Assembly: GCA_029964075.1 (NCBI GenBank)
Contig: CM057148.1
Coordinates: forward strand, 24,421,916 to 24,485,915
Direction of reading: 5' to 3'
Length of the DNA: 64,000 bases
Source: Patiria pectinifera
Taxonomy: Eukaryota; Echinodermata; Asteroidea; Valvatida; Asterinidae
The position numbers were made by a program, and so were the translations under genes. Shown piece after piece: positions 44,041-56,120 of this stretch. Position 1 is the first letter of the stretch. Each line of letters starts with the position of its first letter. Below the pieces are notes generated by a model. The model searched no databases, was not told the origin of the DNA, and was given only the letters and a program-made list of their open reading frames with translations.

Positions 44041-45385
44041 CACTTGACATTCGTTATTGCTCCCATTCACGCCGCGGCTCAAAAAGTACTATCCGCCCAT
44101 GGGGGAATGGTAAATATTATAACACCTCACCCACAGATTCTGTGTCTTGATTGGCCGAGAGCGAGTCACATGTTACTTTCTAATTTTGCTATCTTTCTGT
44201 GCACGGCCACAAAAGTATATATGCGCATAGCAACCAAAGAACTATCCGGTTCGTTAGTGTGACGTCACCTCCATCACTTTCTGCACGATTGGAACCGGAA
44301 GATAACGCAGCTCGAGCGTTTGTAGCCAAAGGGCACTAGTATACAAATATTGAATGCTTCGAGTGGTGTAGTAAAACTAGCCTCCCAAGGTGATCCATGG
44401 ACCATTCTATTTTCCCGAGGCGAAGCCGAGGGAAAATAGAATGGTCCATGGATCACCGAGGGAGGCTAGTTTTACTCACCACGAGATAAAGCATTCAATA
44501 TTTGTTTTATAACACTTCACCCACAGATTCTGCTTGATTTTAATATTTTTAAATATTTAAATCCGAACGCAGTTGAAATAAACTTAAATTTCAATACAAA
44601 ATTGGTGGAAAATGTATTTCTCTCTTAAAAACTACCCCTTCACGAAATATTTGAAACCAAGTCTGCGGCGCGCTCTCTTTGGAATAATACGCACTACGCA
44701 TAACGCGCAACACGCACACCAGCACGCATTTGCACACAAATACCGCGCCGTGGAAATAGTACTTTGGTTGCTACTGGTATAGTACTTTGGTTGCTATGCG
44801 CATAGTACTGTTGGCCGTGCACACAAAGATAGCAAAATTAGAAAGTAACATGTGACTCGCTATCGGCCAATCAAGACACAGAACTTGGGTGAGGTGTTAT
44901 AATAATCAATGGTGGGCGCGCGTGAATGACGTTTTTACTGACGAACCGGATACCAAAGTACTATTTCCACGGCGCGGTATTTGTGTGCAAATGCATGCTG
45001 GTGTGTGCGTTGCGCGTTGTGCGTAGCGTGTATTATTCCAAAGAGAGCGCGCCGCAGACTTGGGTTCAAACATTTCGTGAAGGGGTAGTTTTTAAGAGAG
45101 AAATACATTTTCCACCAATTTTGTATTGAAATTGAAGTTTATTTCAGCTGTGTTCAGATTTAAATAATTTAAAATATTAAAATCAAGCAGAATCTGTGGG
45201 TGAAGTGTTATAAAACAAATATTGAATGCTTTATCTCGTGGTGTGGTAAAACTAGCCTCCCTCGGTGATCCATGGATCATTCTATTTTCCCTCGGCTTCG
45301 CCTCGGGAAAATAGAATGTCGATGGGATCACGTACCTCCGGAGGCTAGTTTTACTACACTTCTCGAAGCATTCGATATTTGTATA
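44041..45385. repeat. ~1 kb imperfect palindrome with nested hairpins
   Basis: The arm at ~44342-44770 is complementary to ~44950-45380 (e.g. 'gcggcgcgctctctttggaa' near 44665 against its inverse near 45040). Both outer ends carry a ~160 bp hairpin of their own ('ggctagttttac', 'atccatgga', 'ggcttcgcctcgg' loop). A further pair matches 44050-44262 with 44780-44945 ('gaaagtaacatgtgactcgc'). Confidence 0.85.
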
Positions 45386-45547
45386 ATATTGAGTGGCTTT
45401 AAATTGTGAAATGGGAGGAATGTTATCGCTCGGTAAAATCTGGACTTTTCCAGTTCACTCGGCTTCGCCTCGTGAAATGGAAAAGTCCAGATTTTACCTT
45501 GCGATAATATTCCTCCCATTCCACGCTGAGCCACTCAATATTTGTAT
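45386..45547. repeat. ~160 bp hairpin next to the palindrome
   Basis: 'attgagtggctttaa' pairs with 'gagccactcaat', and 'taaaatctggacttttcc' with its complement around a 'ggcttcgcctcg' loop. It abuts the end of the large palindrome and belongs to the same hairpin type. Confidence 0.8.
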
Positions 45548-45740
45548 ACCATTTTCGTCAACACACGAAATTGTTCACTTAAAATGTTCCAGTGCTGCAA
45601 AAAGCAAAAGTCATTATGCTATTCATGACTATATTCAGAAAGCCAATATGCATGATAGGATAATTAGGCCGTATCCTAACTACTTGGCTGCGGCTGCGAA
45701 TTACAACCATAGAGTGCCGCGGCAGCCCAGTAATAATTCG
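45548..45740. repeat. Second copy of the 36885 repeat
   Basis: Shares 'cattttcgtcaacacac' and 'ttggctgcggctgcgaatta' with 36885-37110. No coding role seen. Confidence 0.4.
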
Positions 45741-46199
45741 GGCGATTCACAAGGTCGATGTTATTTCTCAAACGCCACAGGTCGAACGCTGCATCAGCAG
45801 AAAGATCCGAAGGAAAATGGGTTTCGTACCACACGAGGGCGCCGTGCGAGGCTGGTTTAGACTTGATCAAGTCATTCAGTGGCTTAGCGTTGATAATTTA
45901 GCCTGGAAGTGTTTCGTTATAAAAAAATAATTGTGTGTTTTTCTTTATTATGTACAGGCTGATTACAATTTTGGAATGTTTTACGTGTCCTTTTTGCCAA
46001 ATTTATCGTGCTTTAATTTGTATTATTAGTTACGTCTGAATTAAGTGCATATTATCAATATTTCATGCAATATATGGAGGTATAAAAAAATTCCGGCAAA
46101 GTAGTGCTTACCAAAATAATTCTCAAGCGTTCGGACCGGGTCCTTCTTCAGTGGTTTATTTGTTCCTGAATCTTTTCATGTATTTGTGTGGAGTTATAA

Positions 46200-47640
46200 T
46201 GAATAAGTCGACCTGTGTTTGGCACAGGCCGCGGAATAAATCTGCATACGGAGTGCATCGACCTGTGGCGTTTGAGATGGTTTTTGTACATGGTTTACAT
46301 GCATGTATAGGCTAAATCGACCTGTGGCGTTTGAGATGGGCTAAATCGACCTGTGGCGTTTGAGATGCTTTTTGTACATGGTTTATATATGCATGTACAG
46401 GCAAAATCGACCTGTGGCGTTTGAGATGGTTTTTGCACATGGTTTATATGCATGTACAGGCTAAATCGACCTGTGGCGTTTGAGATGGTTTTTATACATG
46501 CTAAATCGACCTGTGGCGTTTGAGATGGTTTTTGTACATGTTTTAATGCATGTACAGGCAAAATCGACCTGTGGCGTTTGAGATGGTTTTTGTACATGGT
46601 TTACATGCATGTATAGGCTAAATCGACCTGTGGCGTTTGAGATGGGCTAAATCGACCTGTGGCGTTTGAGATGGTTTTTGTACATGGTTTATATATGCAT
46701 GTACAGGCAAAATCGACCTGTGGCGTTTGAGATGGTTTTTGTACATGGTTTATATGCATGTACAGGCTAAATCGACCTGTGGCGTTTGAGATGGTTTTTA
46801 TACATGCTAAATCGACCTGTGGCGTTTGAGATGGTTTTTGTACATGTTTTAATGCATGATGTACAGGCAAAATCGACCTGTGGCGTTTGAGATGGTTTTT
46901 GTACATAGTTTATATGCATATACAGGCTAAATCGACCTGTGGCGTTTGAGATGGGTTTTGTACATGGTTTATATATGCATGTACAGGCAAAATCGACCTG
47001 TGGCGTTTGAGATGGGCAAAATCGACCTGTGGCGTTTGAGATGGTTTTTGTACATAGTTAATAATATGCATGTACAGGCTAAATCGACCTGTGGCGTTTG
47101 AGATGGGTTTTGTTTATGGTTTATATATGCATGTACAGGCAAAATCAACCTGTTGCGTTTGAGATGGTTTTTGTACATAGTTTATAATATGCATGTACAG
47201 GCTAAATCGACCTGTGGCGTTTGAGATGGTTTTTATACATGCTAAATCTACCTGTGGCGTTTGAGAAGGTTATTTTGTACGTGGCTTATATGCATGTACA
47301 GGCTAAATCGACCTGTGGCGTTTGAGATGGTTTTTGTACATGGTTTATAATGCATGTATAGGCAAAATCGACCTGTGGCGTTTGAGATGGTTTTTGTACA
47401 TGGCTTATATGCATGTACAGGCTAAATCGACCTGTGGCGTTTGAGATGGTTTTTGTACATGGTTTATAATGCATGTATAGGCAAAATCGACCTGTGGCGT
47501 TTGAGATGGTTTTTGTACATGGTTTACATACATGTACAGGCTAAATCGACCTGTGGCGTTTGAGATGGTTTTTGTACATGGTTTATATGCATGTACAATG
47601 TACAGGCAAAATCGACCTGTGGTGTTATGAGATGTATACT
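46200..47640. repeat. ~58 bp minisatellite with TCGACCTGTGGCGTTTGAGA core
   Basis: About 25 units. The core TCGACCTGTGGCGTTTGAGA is nearly invariant while the linker ('tttttgtacatggtttatat', 'gcatgtacaggc') varies in length and is sometimes missing. A ~305 bp block of several units (46295-46600) is repeated at 46601-46906. Single cores stand outside the array at ~48379 and ~48637. Confidence 0.95.
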
Positions 47641-48960
47641 ACAACTCGAAAAAAGGACAGATACATATCACCAAGGTCAAATCGAGGGGGAAAAAATTAT
47701 TAAAAAACACCAAAAATAAAAAAAAACAAATTGACAACTTCCTCTCGGGGGGGGGGGGGGGGGGCTCAACCCCCCCGAACAAATTATTAAAAAAAACCTG
47801 AATGTTAGGCTGCTCGTTTGTGAACCGCCACAGACTACTTCAAATAGGTATATTACTTGGGTATTTAGGTAAATTCCGACGATAACATTGAATTGCATTA
47901 CAGTAGCAATATTATTTTTTTTTTACAAAAAGGAGTTTTTATTACTTCCAGACATTTTCATCGATTTCTTTGTCAATAAAAGTTCAGAAGTATAGACAAA
48001 GTACAATTACCATGTTGTTAATTTGCGGTTGTTACCATTGCGCAGACGATTAGAGATTTTGCCTATGAGTATAAAAATAAAAGCTGGAACAACAATTGTC
48101 GGGAACTTTTTTGAAAATGAAGGTCTGCATGGAACACTTTCAAAATCTAGGACGGAAAGCCCAATTCAAGGGCGAAAATCCTGGGGGTATTATACCCCAC
48201 ACTTTTTGACAAGGGGGGGCTATGGAATCCCCCCCCCCCCCGGCTCCGCTTTTTAGTGAGGAGGAGGAAAATGTTAATCATTCGAGGTTTTTTTTAACAT
48301 TCAAATAACACTGAAAAGTGGAGAAAAAGGTACAAAAGCTATTTTGATATAAGCGGGGGTATACACATAGATATATATCGACATGTGGCGTTTGAGATGG
48401 TTTGTGTAACACAAACCATATAGTCCGTGGGACAAGGCCTTTTTTCCGCTCGCCACGCGGTCTGGTTCCCCGAATTTTATAAAACTTCACAGACATGTAG
48501 ATTATGGTGTACCCTTTCAAAAAAAATTGGTTCCCCGACCCACAGTTTGTTTGGGAATGAGAAAATCTGGGAAAAAATGCCGAAAATCCTATATGAGGAA
48601 AAACATAAGAAACAGCGCCCTCTATTGCCTTAGATCGATCGACCTGTGGCGTTTGAGATGGTTCGGGCGGTCTTTTCTTGTTCTTGACGCGAGTATTTTA
48701 ATTGTTCTCTCGCTCGAACGGCGGGAACACGACCCACGATCGAACACTGCATGCACTCACAGGATCTCACACCACCTATCCGTCGGGGCATGGTCGGGGT
48801 TTGCAAGAATGATCTGTGTCAAAAACAAGACCCGCATCGACTCAGCCGCATTACTGGACCAAGCCCAGTCTAATGTGGCTTTCTTAGCTGTAGGTAGCTT
48901 TCCAGCACTTAACTGGCTCATCACTCGTCACTCAAATTCTGATGGGACAGGGCTGGTGGC
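47641..48960. other. Low-complexity region with isolated minisatellite cores
   Basis: Contains G- and C-homopolymers (47745-47780, 48228-48241), a fold-back remnant (48085-48170) and two isolated copies of the minisatellite core. The 590 bp open frame from ~48527 crosses repeats and simple sequence and is not protein-like. Confidence 0.5.
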
Positions 48961-48974
48961 TCCGGAGTCACCGG

Positions 48975-49065
48975 CAGGCGTACATTGTGTACTGCATGTA
49001 CAGTGTACTGTGTATGTACTGTACATGTACATGTACAGTACATGTACTGTACGTATGTACATATT
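48975..49065. repeat. TGTACATG palindromic simple repeat
   Basis: Runs of 'tgtacatgtacatgtacagt' and 'gtactgtacgtatgtac', self-complementary over most of its length. Confidence 0.8.
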
Positions 49066-49527
49066 GGGCGTGCGGGCAAGTCAGTGCACGTGTCCTTGCA
49101 AGCATGTGTATTCATGAACCAAAAGGTGCAGCGTGATTGGGCATTGACAAAGCAACGAGATCACGCAGGTTAAAAAGTACTGCGCTTGCGGCCGTATGTC
49201 TCTCCCATTTGCAAGAGAGGGGTGTGCAAAATAGTGAAAATAGAAATATCGCTTTTAAAGTGTAATATCCTGCAAACGAGATTCAAGCCCTTGTTCTAGA
49301 CGCTGTATTGTGTACTTGGGAAATGGATCCAGTCCAGGAAATCCGGTTTGGGCTATGTTTTATTGGCAAAGAATCATTTAAATATCAATTGCACCACTGC
49401 AACGAATTAGGTACATGGGAGGTTCTTTCCAGGATTGAAATAACCGTCTCTGTGACTATATATCAGCACACGCCGCTCACAACGGCACACACGTAGTTCT
49501 CTAGCTGTCACAGAAGGCTACGAATTT

Positions 49528-49713
49528 TACAGTCGAACCCTGATATGAAAGAAGAGAACAGTTAATACAACATCCTGCTTATATAACAAGCAAAAACTGA
49601 GGTCCCAAGTCCTTGTTTTCCAATACTGGTTAATACAAGATACCTGTTTTTGCTGTTACAATAAAGTAATTGGTAAAGTCCCAAGAACGTTGTTATAAAG
49701 GTACTCGACTGCA
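49528..49713. mobile_element. Pogo-like MITE, copy 2
   Basis: Starts TA-CAGTCGAACCCTGATAT and ends 'gttataaaggtactcgactg'. Internal 'aggtcccaagtcc' and 'aatacaagatac' match 31011-31470. It stops 25 bp before the ATG of the next gene and so may contribute its 5' UTR or promoter. Confidence 0.7.
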
Positions 49714-49736
49714 TATCTACCGTGACAAAAAGCAGT

Positions 49737-51014
49737 ATGTTTCACGAGGATGAGTCTGTGGATATCTTTGATGAAGAAACGGGTGTTTGGCGACCTGGAA
49801 CAATAAATTGTGCATATGAAAGTGAATACTCCGTGCATTACACTGGATGGTCAAAGAAAAACGACCACAACATCAACCGAGTGCACGTGCGTCGTGCCAT
49901 GACACCACTTCCAAATACTCGGAGAAACCGCAAACCTAAAAATCGGTTCAAGGTTCCAAGTTATGCATCGCTAAATTTCGATCCAAGCAAGTTGATAAAG
50001 GATGATAAGGTGTTCATTCCACATGATGACTCGAACACTAGGGGTACAGTTGTCACAAACGACCCAATGATAAAACAAATAACAGCAGAAACTATTGGAG
50101 GGATGGTGACTGTGTCATATGAGGATGTGGTTCCATATGATAATCAACAGGAGCGCCCCTGTACCTTCAATACACCAAAGAGATCAAGATCCGCCCCATC
50201 AACGGCGAAGAGCCAACCAAGAAAAAAAAAGTGCAACATTGGGGAAAACCGTGCAAGGAGTACATGTACATCTCCTGCTGTACCGAAGGAACACCCAGGC
50301 GCAGAAGTCACGCAGGCTGTCCTGGGGCCCACCATTGTCTATTGTGGTTGTTTCATAAAAACAGAAATCCCTGGAGTCTATGACTTTGTCGTGAGGATTT
50401 GGCTCGAGACAGAGAACAAGATTGCTGTTTCTGGATACAACGTCAGGGTACTTGGGGAAAATACCATGTTGCAAACTGGTGTTTTTGATCACAAAGTATT
50501 GGACAATGCCGACGTTGTCCCCCTCAAGCTCACAGCGGCCTGGCAGGGGAGAGTTCGCTCAACTCAGATTGCTGCCGAGGAGCGACAACGCACAGCAACT
50601 CTCACCAATCCGAACAGAGACGTGGCTCGAGAGCAACGCAGAGTCACTTTACGACGGGCCATTTTGACGCAAGTGAATAAGTCGCTGTCTAGCAAAGCGA
50701 GGCAAGTTAAATTTGAAGTCCCGTATCTGCCGATTGACTCAGTGTTACTCGGATTGTCTGCCACAAATGGATTCGCCGAGGAGTATTCTCCGGAGTCGTT
50801 CCCTTTCTTAGATGAACTGCTTGGGACAAACTGGGACTATAAAATTCTCAAAGGAAGCCAACGATACTCGTTTGTCACTCGTTTCAAAGCTGAACTTAAG
50901 CTATATATGCAACAACTAAAGTTTATGATCAGTATTCGTGGGTCGGCTGCACATGACTGGAATCCATGTTATCGCAAGGACATTCTACAGGAAATAATGA
51001 GTGCCCATGCATGA
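49737..51014 (+). CDS. Intronless 425-residue protein with Tudor/chromo-barrel-like repeats
   Basis: The first ATG of the open frame is at 49737 (the frame is open a few codons further, starting with GTG). I do not recognise the family. Residues ~5-50 (VDIFDEETGVWRPGTINC then VHYTGWSKKNDHNI) look like a chromo-barrel or Tudor fold of the V-x-(5-9)-W-x-(P/A)-(A/G)-x-(I/V) type. Residues ~84-135 (KVFIPHDD, GTVVTND, VTVSYEDVVPYD) look like a second one. A basic linker (~145-165, QPRKKKC) could be a nuclear localisation signal. A third beta-rich part (PTIVYCGCFI, YDFVVRIWLE) and a helical C-terminus follow. Reading or binding of modified chromatin is an inference from the fold only. The lack of introns and the adjoining MITE allow for a retrocopy or a transposon-associated gene. 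A possible polyadenylation signal AATAAA is at 51547-51552. Confidence 0.75.
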   Translation: MFHEDESVDIFDEETGVWRPGTINCAYESEYSVHYTGWSKKNDHNINRVHVRRAMTPLPNTRRNRKPKNRFKVPSYASLNFDPSKLIKDDKVFIPHDDSNTRGTVVTNDPMIKQITAETIGGMVTVSYEDVVPYDNQQERPCTFNTPKRSRSAPSTAKSQPRKKKCNIGENRARSTCTSPAVPKEHPGAEVTQAVLGPTIVYCGCFIKTEIPGVYDFVVRIWLETENKIAVSGYNVRVLGENTMLQTGVFDHKVLDNADVVPLKLTAAWQGRVRSTQIAAEERQRTATLTNPNRDVAREQRRVTLRRAILTQVNKSLSSKARQVKFEVPYLPIDSVLLGLSATNGFAEEYSPESFPFLDELLGTNWDYKILKGSQRYSFVTRFKAELKLYMQQLKFMISIRGSAAHDWNPCYRKDILQEIMSAHA

Positions 51015-51602
51015 TTGATCCTTGCTCTGTGATTTTAAACCTGGTTAGCATCCTCACAAAATCTGCCACAAGTGTCACCTAATTCCACATTCGCAATTCT
51101 ATATAATTTAAATGTAATTCTTGAAAATGCACCTTTGTGTCCCATTTAACCTTATATTCAATTTTCATTTTGCCGTTTTCAAGGGTATTTTAATGTTTTG
51201 TTTTGTTTTTATGCTTATGTACATTTCCATATTCATGAGCAAAAGCGTGATGTCATATCAGGCAGACACCTCAATGCATGTAATTGGTTTGTGAAGAAAA
51301 AGTTGACAGAATTTTGGATATTTCGTTGTTGAAAATTTTCTTTTCTTTGGTGATTCATTGTTGTGTTAATACATGGCAGTATTAATTTCTTGAACCCTTT
51401 AATGTAACTCAAATCATCATTTTCATTTCATCTGTACGTGCGTGACTTACAAATGGGGCACTTTTGCTCTCTAATTATTTGCCATGTTTGCTGCATCCAC
51501 ATTATTTTGTCGTAGGGACAAAAAAAACACAAACGATCACTATATAAATAAACGTCAACAGGGTTCCTTTATGCAGTTGTAATATTCATAACTTCGCTTG
51601 TA
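51015..51602. other. 3' flank of the intronless gene
   Basis: AT-rich, with AATAAA at 51547. The segment 51230-51370 is an inverted relative of the repeat around 15930-16110. Confidence 0.4.
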
Positions 51603-52128
51603 CCCCCCCCCCCACCGCCCAGCAAACAGGACGCTGGGATACTCTGATGAGCTTCACAGATTCTTGTGAAGGAAATGGCCTATGACCTATGTATAAAGCA
51701 TCTGGCTGCAGCTGTTCAAGACCACTCATTAGACAATGTGCGCAAATACTATCCGAAAACTTCTAACAGAATTGCGCGCATTCCCTACCGGACGGTGATT
51801 TCTGTTTCATTGCAGACCATGTGGACACAATTTTGAGCGTGGCACAATGCAATCCGACCGTTCGTGATTCGAAACGGAGCCTGAGCGGGTGACGGGAATT
51901 GTAAATTTACAACACAGATAAGGTTTACAGAATTTCCTACATTATTACGCTTTTCAACATCTCCAAACTGGAATAAAAAAGTAATGAATCAGTCTTAACG
52001 GCCGTTTCAAACCTGGCAGAGTCATGACCTTGATGACGCACAGGTCATTGGTCACGCAAAATCCAACCAATCAGAGCGTGAAATCATCAGAGTATCCCAG
52101 CGTCCTGTTTGCAGGGGGGGGGACGAGC
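51603..52128. mobile_element. ~520 bp TIR element
   Basis: The left 'cagcaaacaggacgctggga' with 'tactctgatga' is mirrored at 52085-52115. C- and G-runs mark the outer ends. The 'ggcaaacagggc' text near 35397 may be a remnant of the same family. Confidence 0.7.
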
Positions 52129-54020
52129 GAATATTCATAACATGGTGATGTTTAGTTCTTAATTTGATAGAAAATGTAAATGTCTTTTTTTGTAAAGAAA
52201 TGTCTTCCTTAATAAACTTAACAGGACACATTGTAACTTAACTATGACCGCTGACGGCATCACTCATGAAAATACACCATTTCACAGGGTTGAGTCTCAA
52301 GATAGTGGAAGTATGCCGTTGCGGTTGTTTCTGGGCCACCTTGCCTGTACATCTGTATAATATATTTAAGGATGCAATTCTATTTTAAACTTATACTGTT
52401 TATTGACATAACTGTATTCATCAGTACCATAATACATCATATGACACGAAGCTGTCGATATTGTATTGAGTAAGCCTAGACCCTATGTGATGTAGCGCAA
52501 CATACACGTGAATCTGCGCTGCGACAACATCTGAAAGGAACTGTTGGTGTTCATTCTTTTTAAATTGTTTGATCAATGACATTGTAAACATAACGCTGAT
52601 AAAATCCCTGCCTTGTTGATCACAACTGTAGTGAATAACGCACAGTAGCATTGTTATTGGACGAATACTTCCTGCTGAACTTGCAAACGAAGTCCATTAT
52701 GTTCACATCATGAGGGAATTAAATCAATATTGAAAGTGAAATTTAGGGGAGCTATATGCCTTATACTATAGTAGGCCACTATGTACATACCCGGTACATA
52801 TGTACACCAATATGTACGTACATATGTGGGTGACACAGCCATGTGTAAGGGTGCCTGCGGGGGCGTGCTAAATTGCTAAGTACATGTGCATGTGCGTGTC
52901 TATTGCGTAACTTTACCACTCTCTCACTTCTGCCATGGCACGCGCGCACTGATCTCTATTATCAGTGGGCACCCGCCGCATGCACCATGCCTCATTAATT
53001 TAACAATCACAGACTGACAAATGCGGTTAAGTGCCTATAATTTGGGTCAGTCCTGCGGCTCTGTGGTGTAACTGACACCTACTTTATCTAGGATTAGACA
53101 TGTAAACAAACAAAGGCGCTAATAAATAACCCAAAAACTGGACTTCGTGTGTTTTTATAGCAACCACACGCCCGAATCTGGTACATGATAATTCACAGCA
53201 TAATGTCAGCAAAAGTATGAAGGAATTCCTGAGTGGAAAAAGCAACAATGAAGACAAAGACTTTCGAAGTTGCCTTTCAGTCCTTAGTTTATTATTAATT
53301 TTCATTTAAAAGTGTCGTTTATTTTTGTCAGCATCCATTCTTTTATCATTGCTCTATATTCCCTCTGAAGTAGGCCTCTGTACAAACCTTTAAAATTATT
53401 ACAAATAAAAAAACATATAACGTTATCTATCTATTGGGTATATATGTCGTCTTTAAACTATACATGTTGATATACTTTCGATTTCTTGTGATTGTTCTCC
53501 GCATAAATGGTGTACTTATTGGCGTGTTTATAATTCCAATGCAAAATGTCAAATGTTTGCCCACTGATGTCAGTGATGAATTTATTTCACCAAACGTTCT
53601 TACCTCAATGCTGGGCAAATTGGAATGATCTTCGCTGGTAATTGCAATCTGAATGAGCGTCACTTGAACATTTGTTTGCCGTATATTAACCATCGCGTTG
53701 TCAAAAAAGTAAATCGAATGTTCTCTTCGATTAATTGAAAGATGATCTTATAATGCATTGAAATTCGCGCTTAAATGAACAACTCTCGCTATTTGGGTGA
53801 TAATTTGGGGAACCTACTTATGAGGAGAAATTACTGTGCTCAGTTGTCGGGACCGGGGTATGGTTGACGATTCACATTATATTCATCGATTCTCCCGCCC
53901 CGCACGGATCATATTTTATAATGCTTGTGTAGTAAAGTGACCGCCTGTAACATATTCATAACGTATACAAGGGCAATTCCATGCCATAGTGAAGTTTTGT
54001 CACGTTCCGTTATCAGCCTA
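52129..54020. other. No gene recognised
   Basis: AT-rich. A short 'gtacatatgtac' palindromic patch lies at 52780-52830. Open frames up to ~88 codons show no domain or codon-like composition. Confidence 0.35.
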
Positions 54021-54705
54021 ATTCAGTGGCGTAGCTAGTGGGGGAGGGGGCATCGGAATATCATGGGGGCACATATCGCAAACGTCCTATTGCACTTTTT
54101 CCAAGTTGGGCCCCATTATGCTTTGGTATATCCATTGACATAATAAAATTGTTAACAGTAAGCCTTTGACTAACTTAAGTAACAAACCTACTAAAATATT
54201 TGGTATAGCGGGAAGGAAATGGGGCATTTGGCCAAAAAAAAAAAAGTTTCCGGTTTCTGGTATGCGCGCGCGTCGCCGTAGCCATGCGCGTCGGCAAAAT
54301 TAAAAAGTTTTTGATTCAATGTAGGCCTAAGATAACGTCTCAAAACCGCCAAACTCACTGGTTTGACTGGAATCCTGCTGCTGCACAATTTTAACGTGTT
54401 TTTGATGGGGTTACGATAGAGTGAAAGCTTTATGCGGCCACTCTGGGTTCCCATACATTTTGCACTAAAATTTGTCGGCAATCATTTGCAGTCATAAGAA
54501 CGGGGACAAAAGTGATAAAAAAAGAAAGAAAAAAAAAAGCCGCGTCGCCGCACTACTTTTGGGGCAGGCTCCATGCCAGAAACCGGAGACTTTTTTTGGC
54601 CTAATCAGTATTTGGGTGGAGGCGGGGGCACGAAAAAGTGTGTGTGTGGGGAGGTCAGCGGCGTATCTGGGGGATCGTGCCCCCAGATACGCCGCTGACC
54701 TCATT
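54021..54705. mobile_element. MITE family C, copy 3, inside a GTGGCGTAGC-type element
   Basis: Family C body at 54229-54602. Around it are 'cagtggcgtagctag' (54023) and, at 54651-54703, a near-perfect 50 bp hairpin 'gaggtcagcggcgtatct' against its complement with a short loop. Confidence 0.7.
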
Positions 54706-56120
54706 GCTATCCTAATTCATAGGGGGAAATGGAACTTCAACTAAAAGGTAGTATCAGTAACATGATATGACCTCCTTTTATGAAGAATAATATACGAAAA
54801 ATAATGCAGTCGGTAACCAAGTAATAAAAACTCACTTTGGCGTGAAATTGTCGAGAAGTTTTGCATTGAATGCATGCGCAGTTTTGTCTTGGGCTTTTTG
54901 TTCCTGGACTCTGCGTATTGACGGCCAATGTACTGAGTTAATGTTATTAACTAACCGACTTGACATCTCAAGTTACTCTCAAACAAAGATGCTTTTTGTA
55001 TCATAAATACATGTATAATGTACAGTCCAATATCTTTTAAACACAGAAAACGAGCAAAATTTATTTCTTTTGTTCATCATCAATACATGTACATGTATAA
55101 TGTACAGTCAAATAGGCTTTTTAAACACAGAAAACGAGCAAAATTTAATGTGAAATTCAAAGTGAACAGTGTTTAATGGACCAGTATTCCCGTGTAGGCT
55201 ATCTATAGGCAAACAAATATGAATTATTTTCCAGTGTTGCTAGTCAATTATAATCAAGTCCCTTATCAAACAAACTTAAACAAATTTAAAAATCAGCATT
55301 TCCTCAGTAAGTACATTTTTATCTGCATCAGAAAAAAATGGGCTTTAAATTGACTTCAGCATCAATCTCGAGATTAGAATAAGGCTTCTCTTAAAAAATC
55401 CCCTACTTCTAAAACAATATCCTCACTTCGAGTCAAAATACAATTGTCATCTTTAACAATACGACTAATCGATTTGTTAACAAAACCATGCTCCATTCAG
55501 TGAGTCTTAGACCTAATTAAAACACCTTCCATTTTATTCTGACACATTAATAAGATCAACCTGTTTACCATTGAGAGCTTCGACAGGTTCAAAATCTCCT
55601 TCACATTTTGTTATGCAAAAAAGAAATTTGGCACTCCAGATTACGCTCGGATTTATCAGCGTCTTGCTCTAAACGACTCTAACAGCTTTATCAAAGAATC
55701 AGCATGTAAATTAGTAAAATAATGTGTACAAAAGTATAATTAAAGCCATTTTGACAATTAATGATGCATTTTACTATCAACCGAAAATTAACGTATATAT
55801 CTACAAATGCTTCTTTAAAGACAACTTACTGAAGCCAAACAATTCTAATGGCAATGCTGGGGGCAAATAAGCTGCCAACATTATTAATTAGGGAAGAGAA
55901 ATGATGTGCAATCGTTCTTCCTGGGTACCTGCTCATACAATGTAAATTAGTGGCAACCATTATTGGAAATAAGTATGATATTTCTATCAAAAGTATCATT
56001 TTTTTTCTCAGGCTGCTCAAACAGTGCAATTATATCCCGCGATCATCCAATTCACAGTTTCTGTCCTGAATTACAAGTCAATTTTTCCTCTCTTGTGTCA
56101 AACAGGAACTAAATTAACAG
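54706..56120. other. No gene recognised
   Basis: AT-rich. A 60-70 bp direct repeat ('aaacacagaaaacgagcaaa') occurs at ~55038 and ~55122. Nothing else seen. Confidence 0.35.

Noticed and set aside
46200-47640. Regular repeats with variable spacers, CRISPR-like at first sight
   Set aside because: The setting is animal nuclear DNA, spacers are related to each other and vary only in length, and no cas-like gene is present. It is a minisatellite.
48527-49117. 196-codon open frame
   Set aside because: It crosses a minisatellite core and a TGTACATG simple repeat, starts with a non-ATG codon and has no recognisable domain.
49722-49736. Start of the 425-residue protein at 49722
   Set aside because: The codon there is GTG; the first ATG is 49737.
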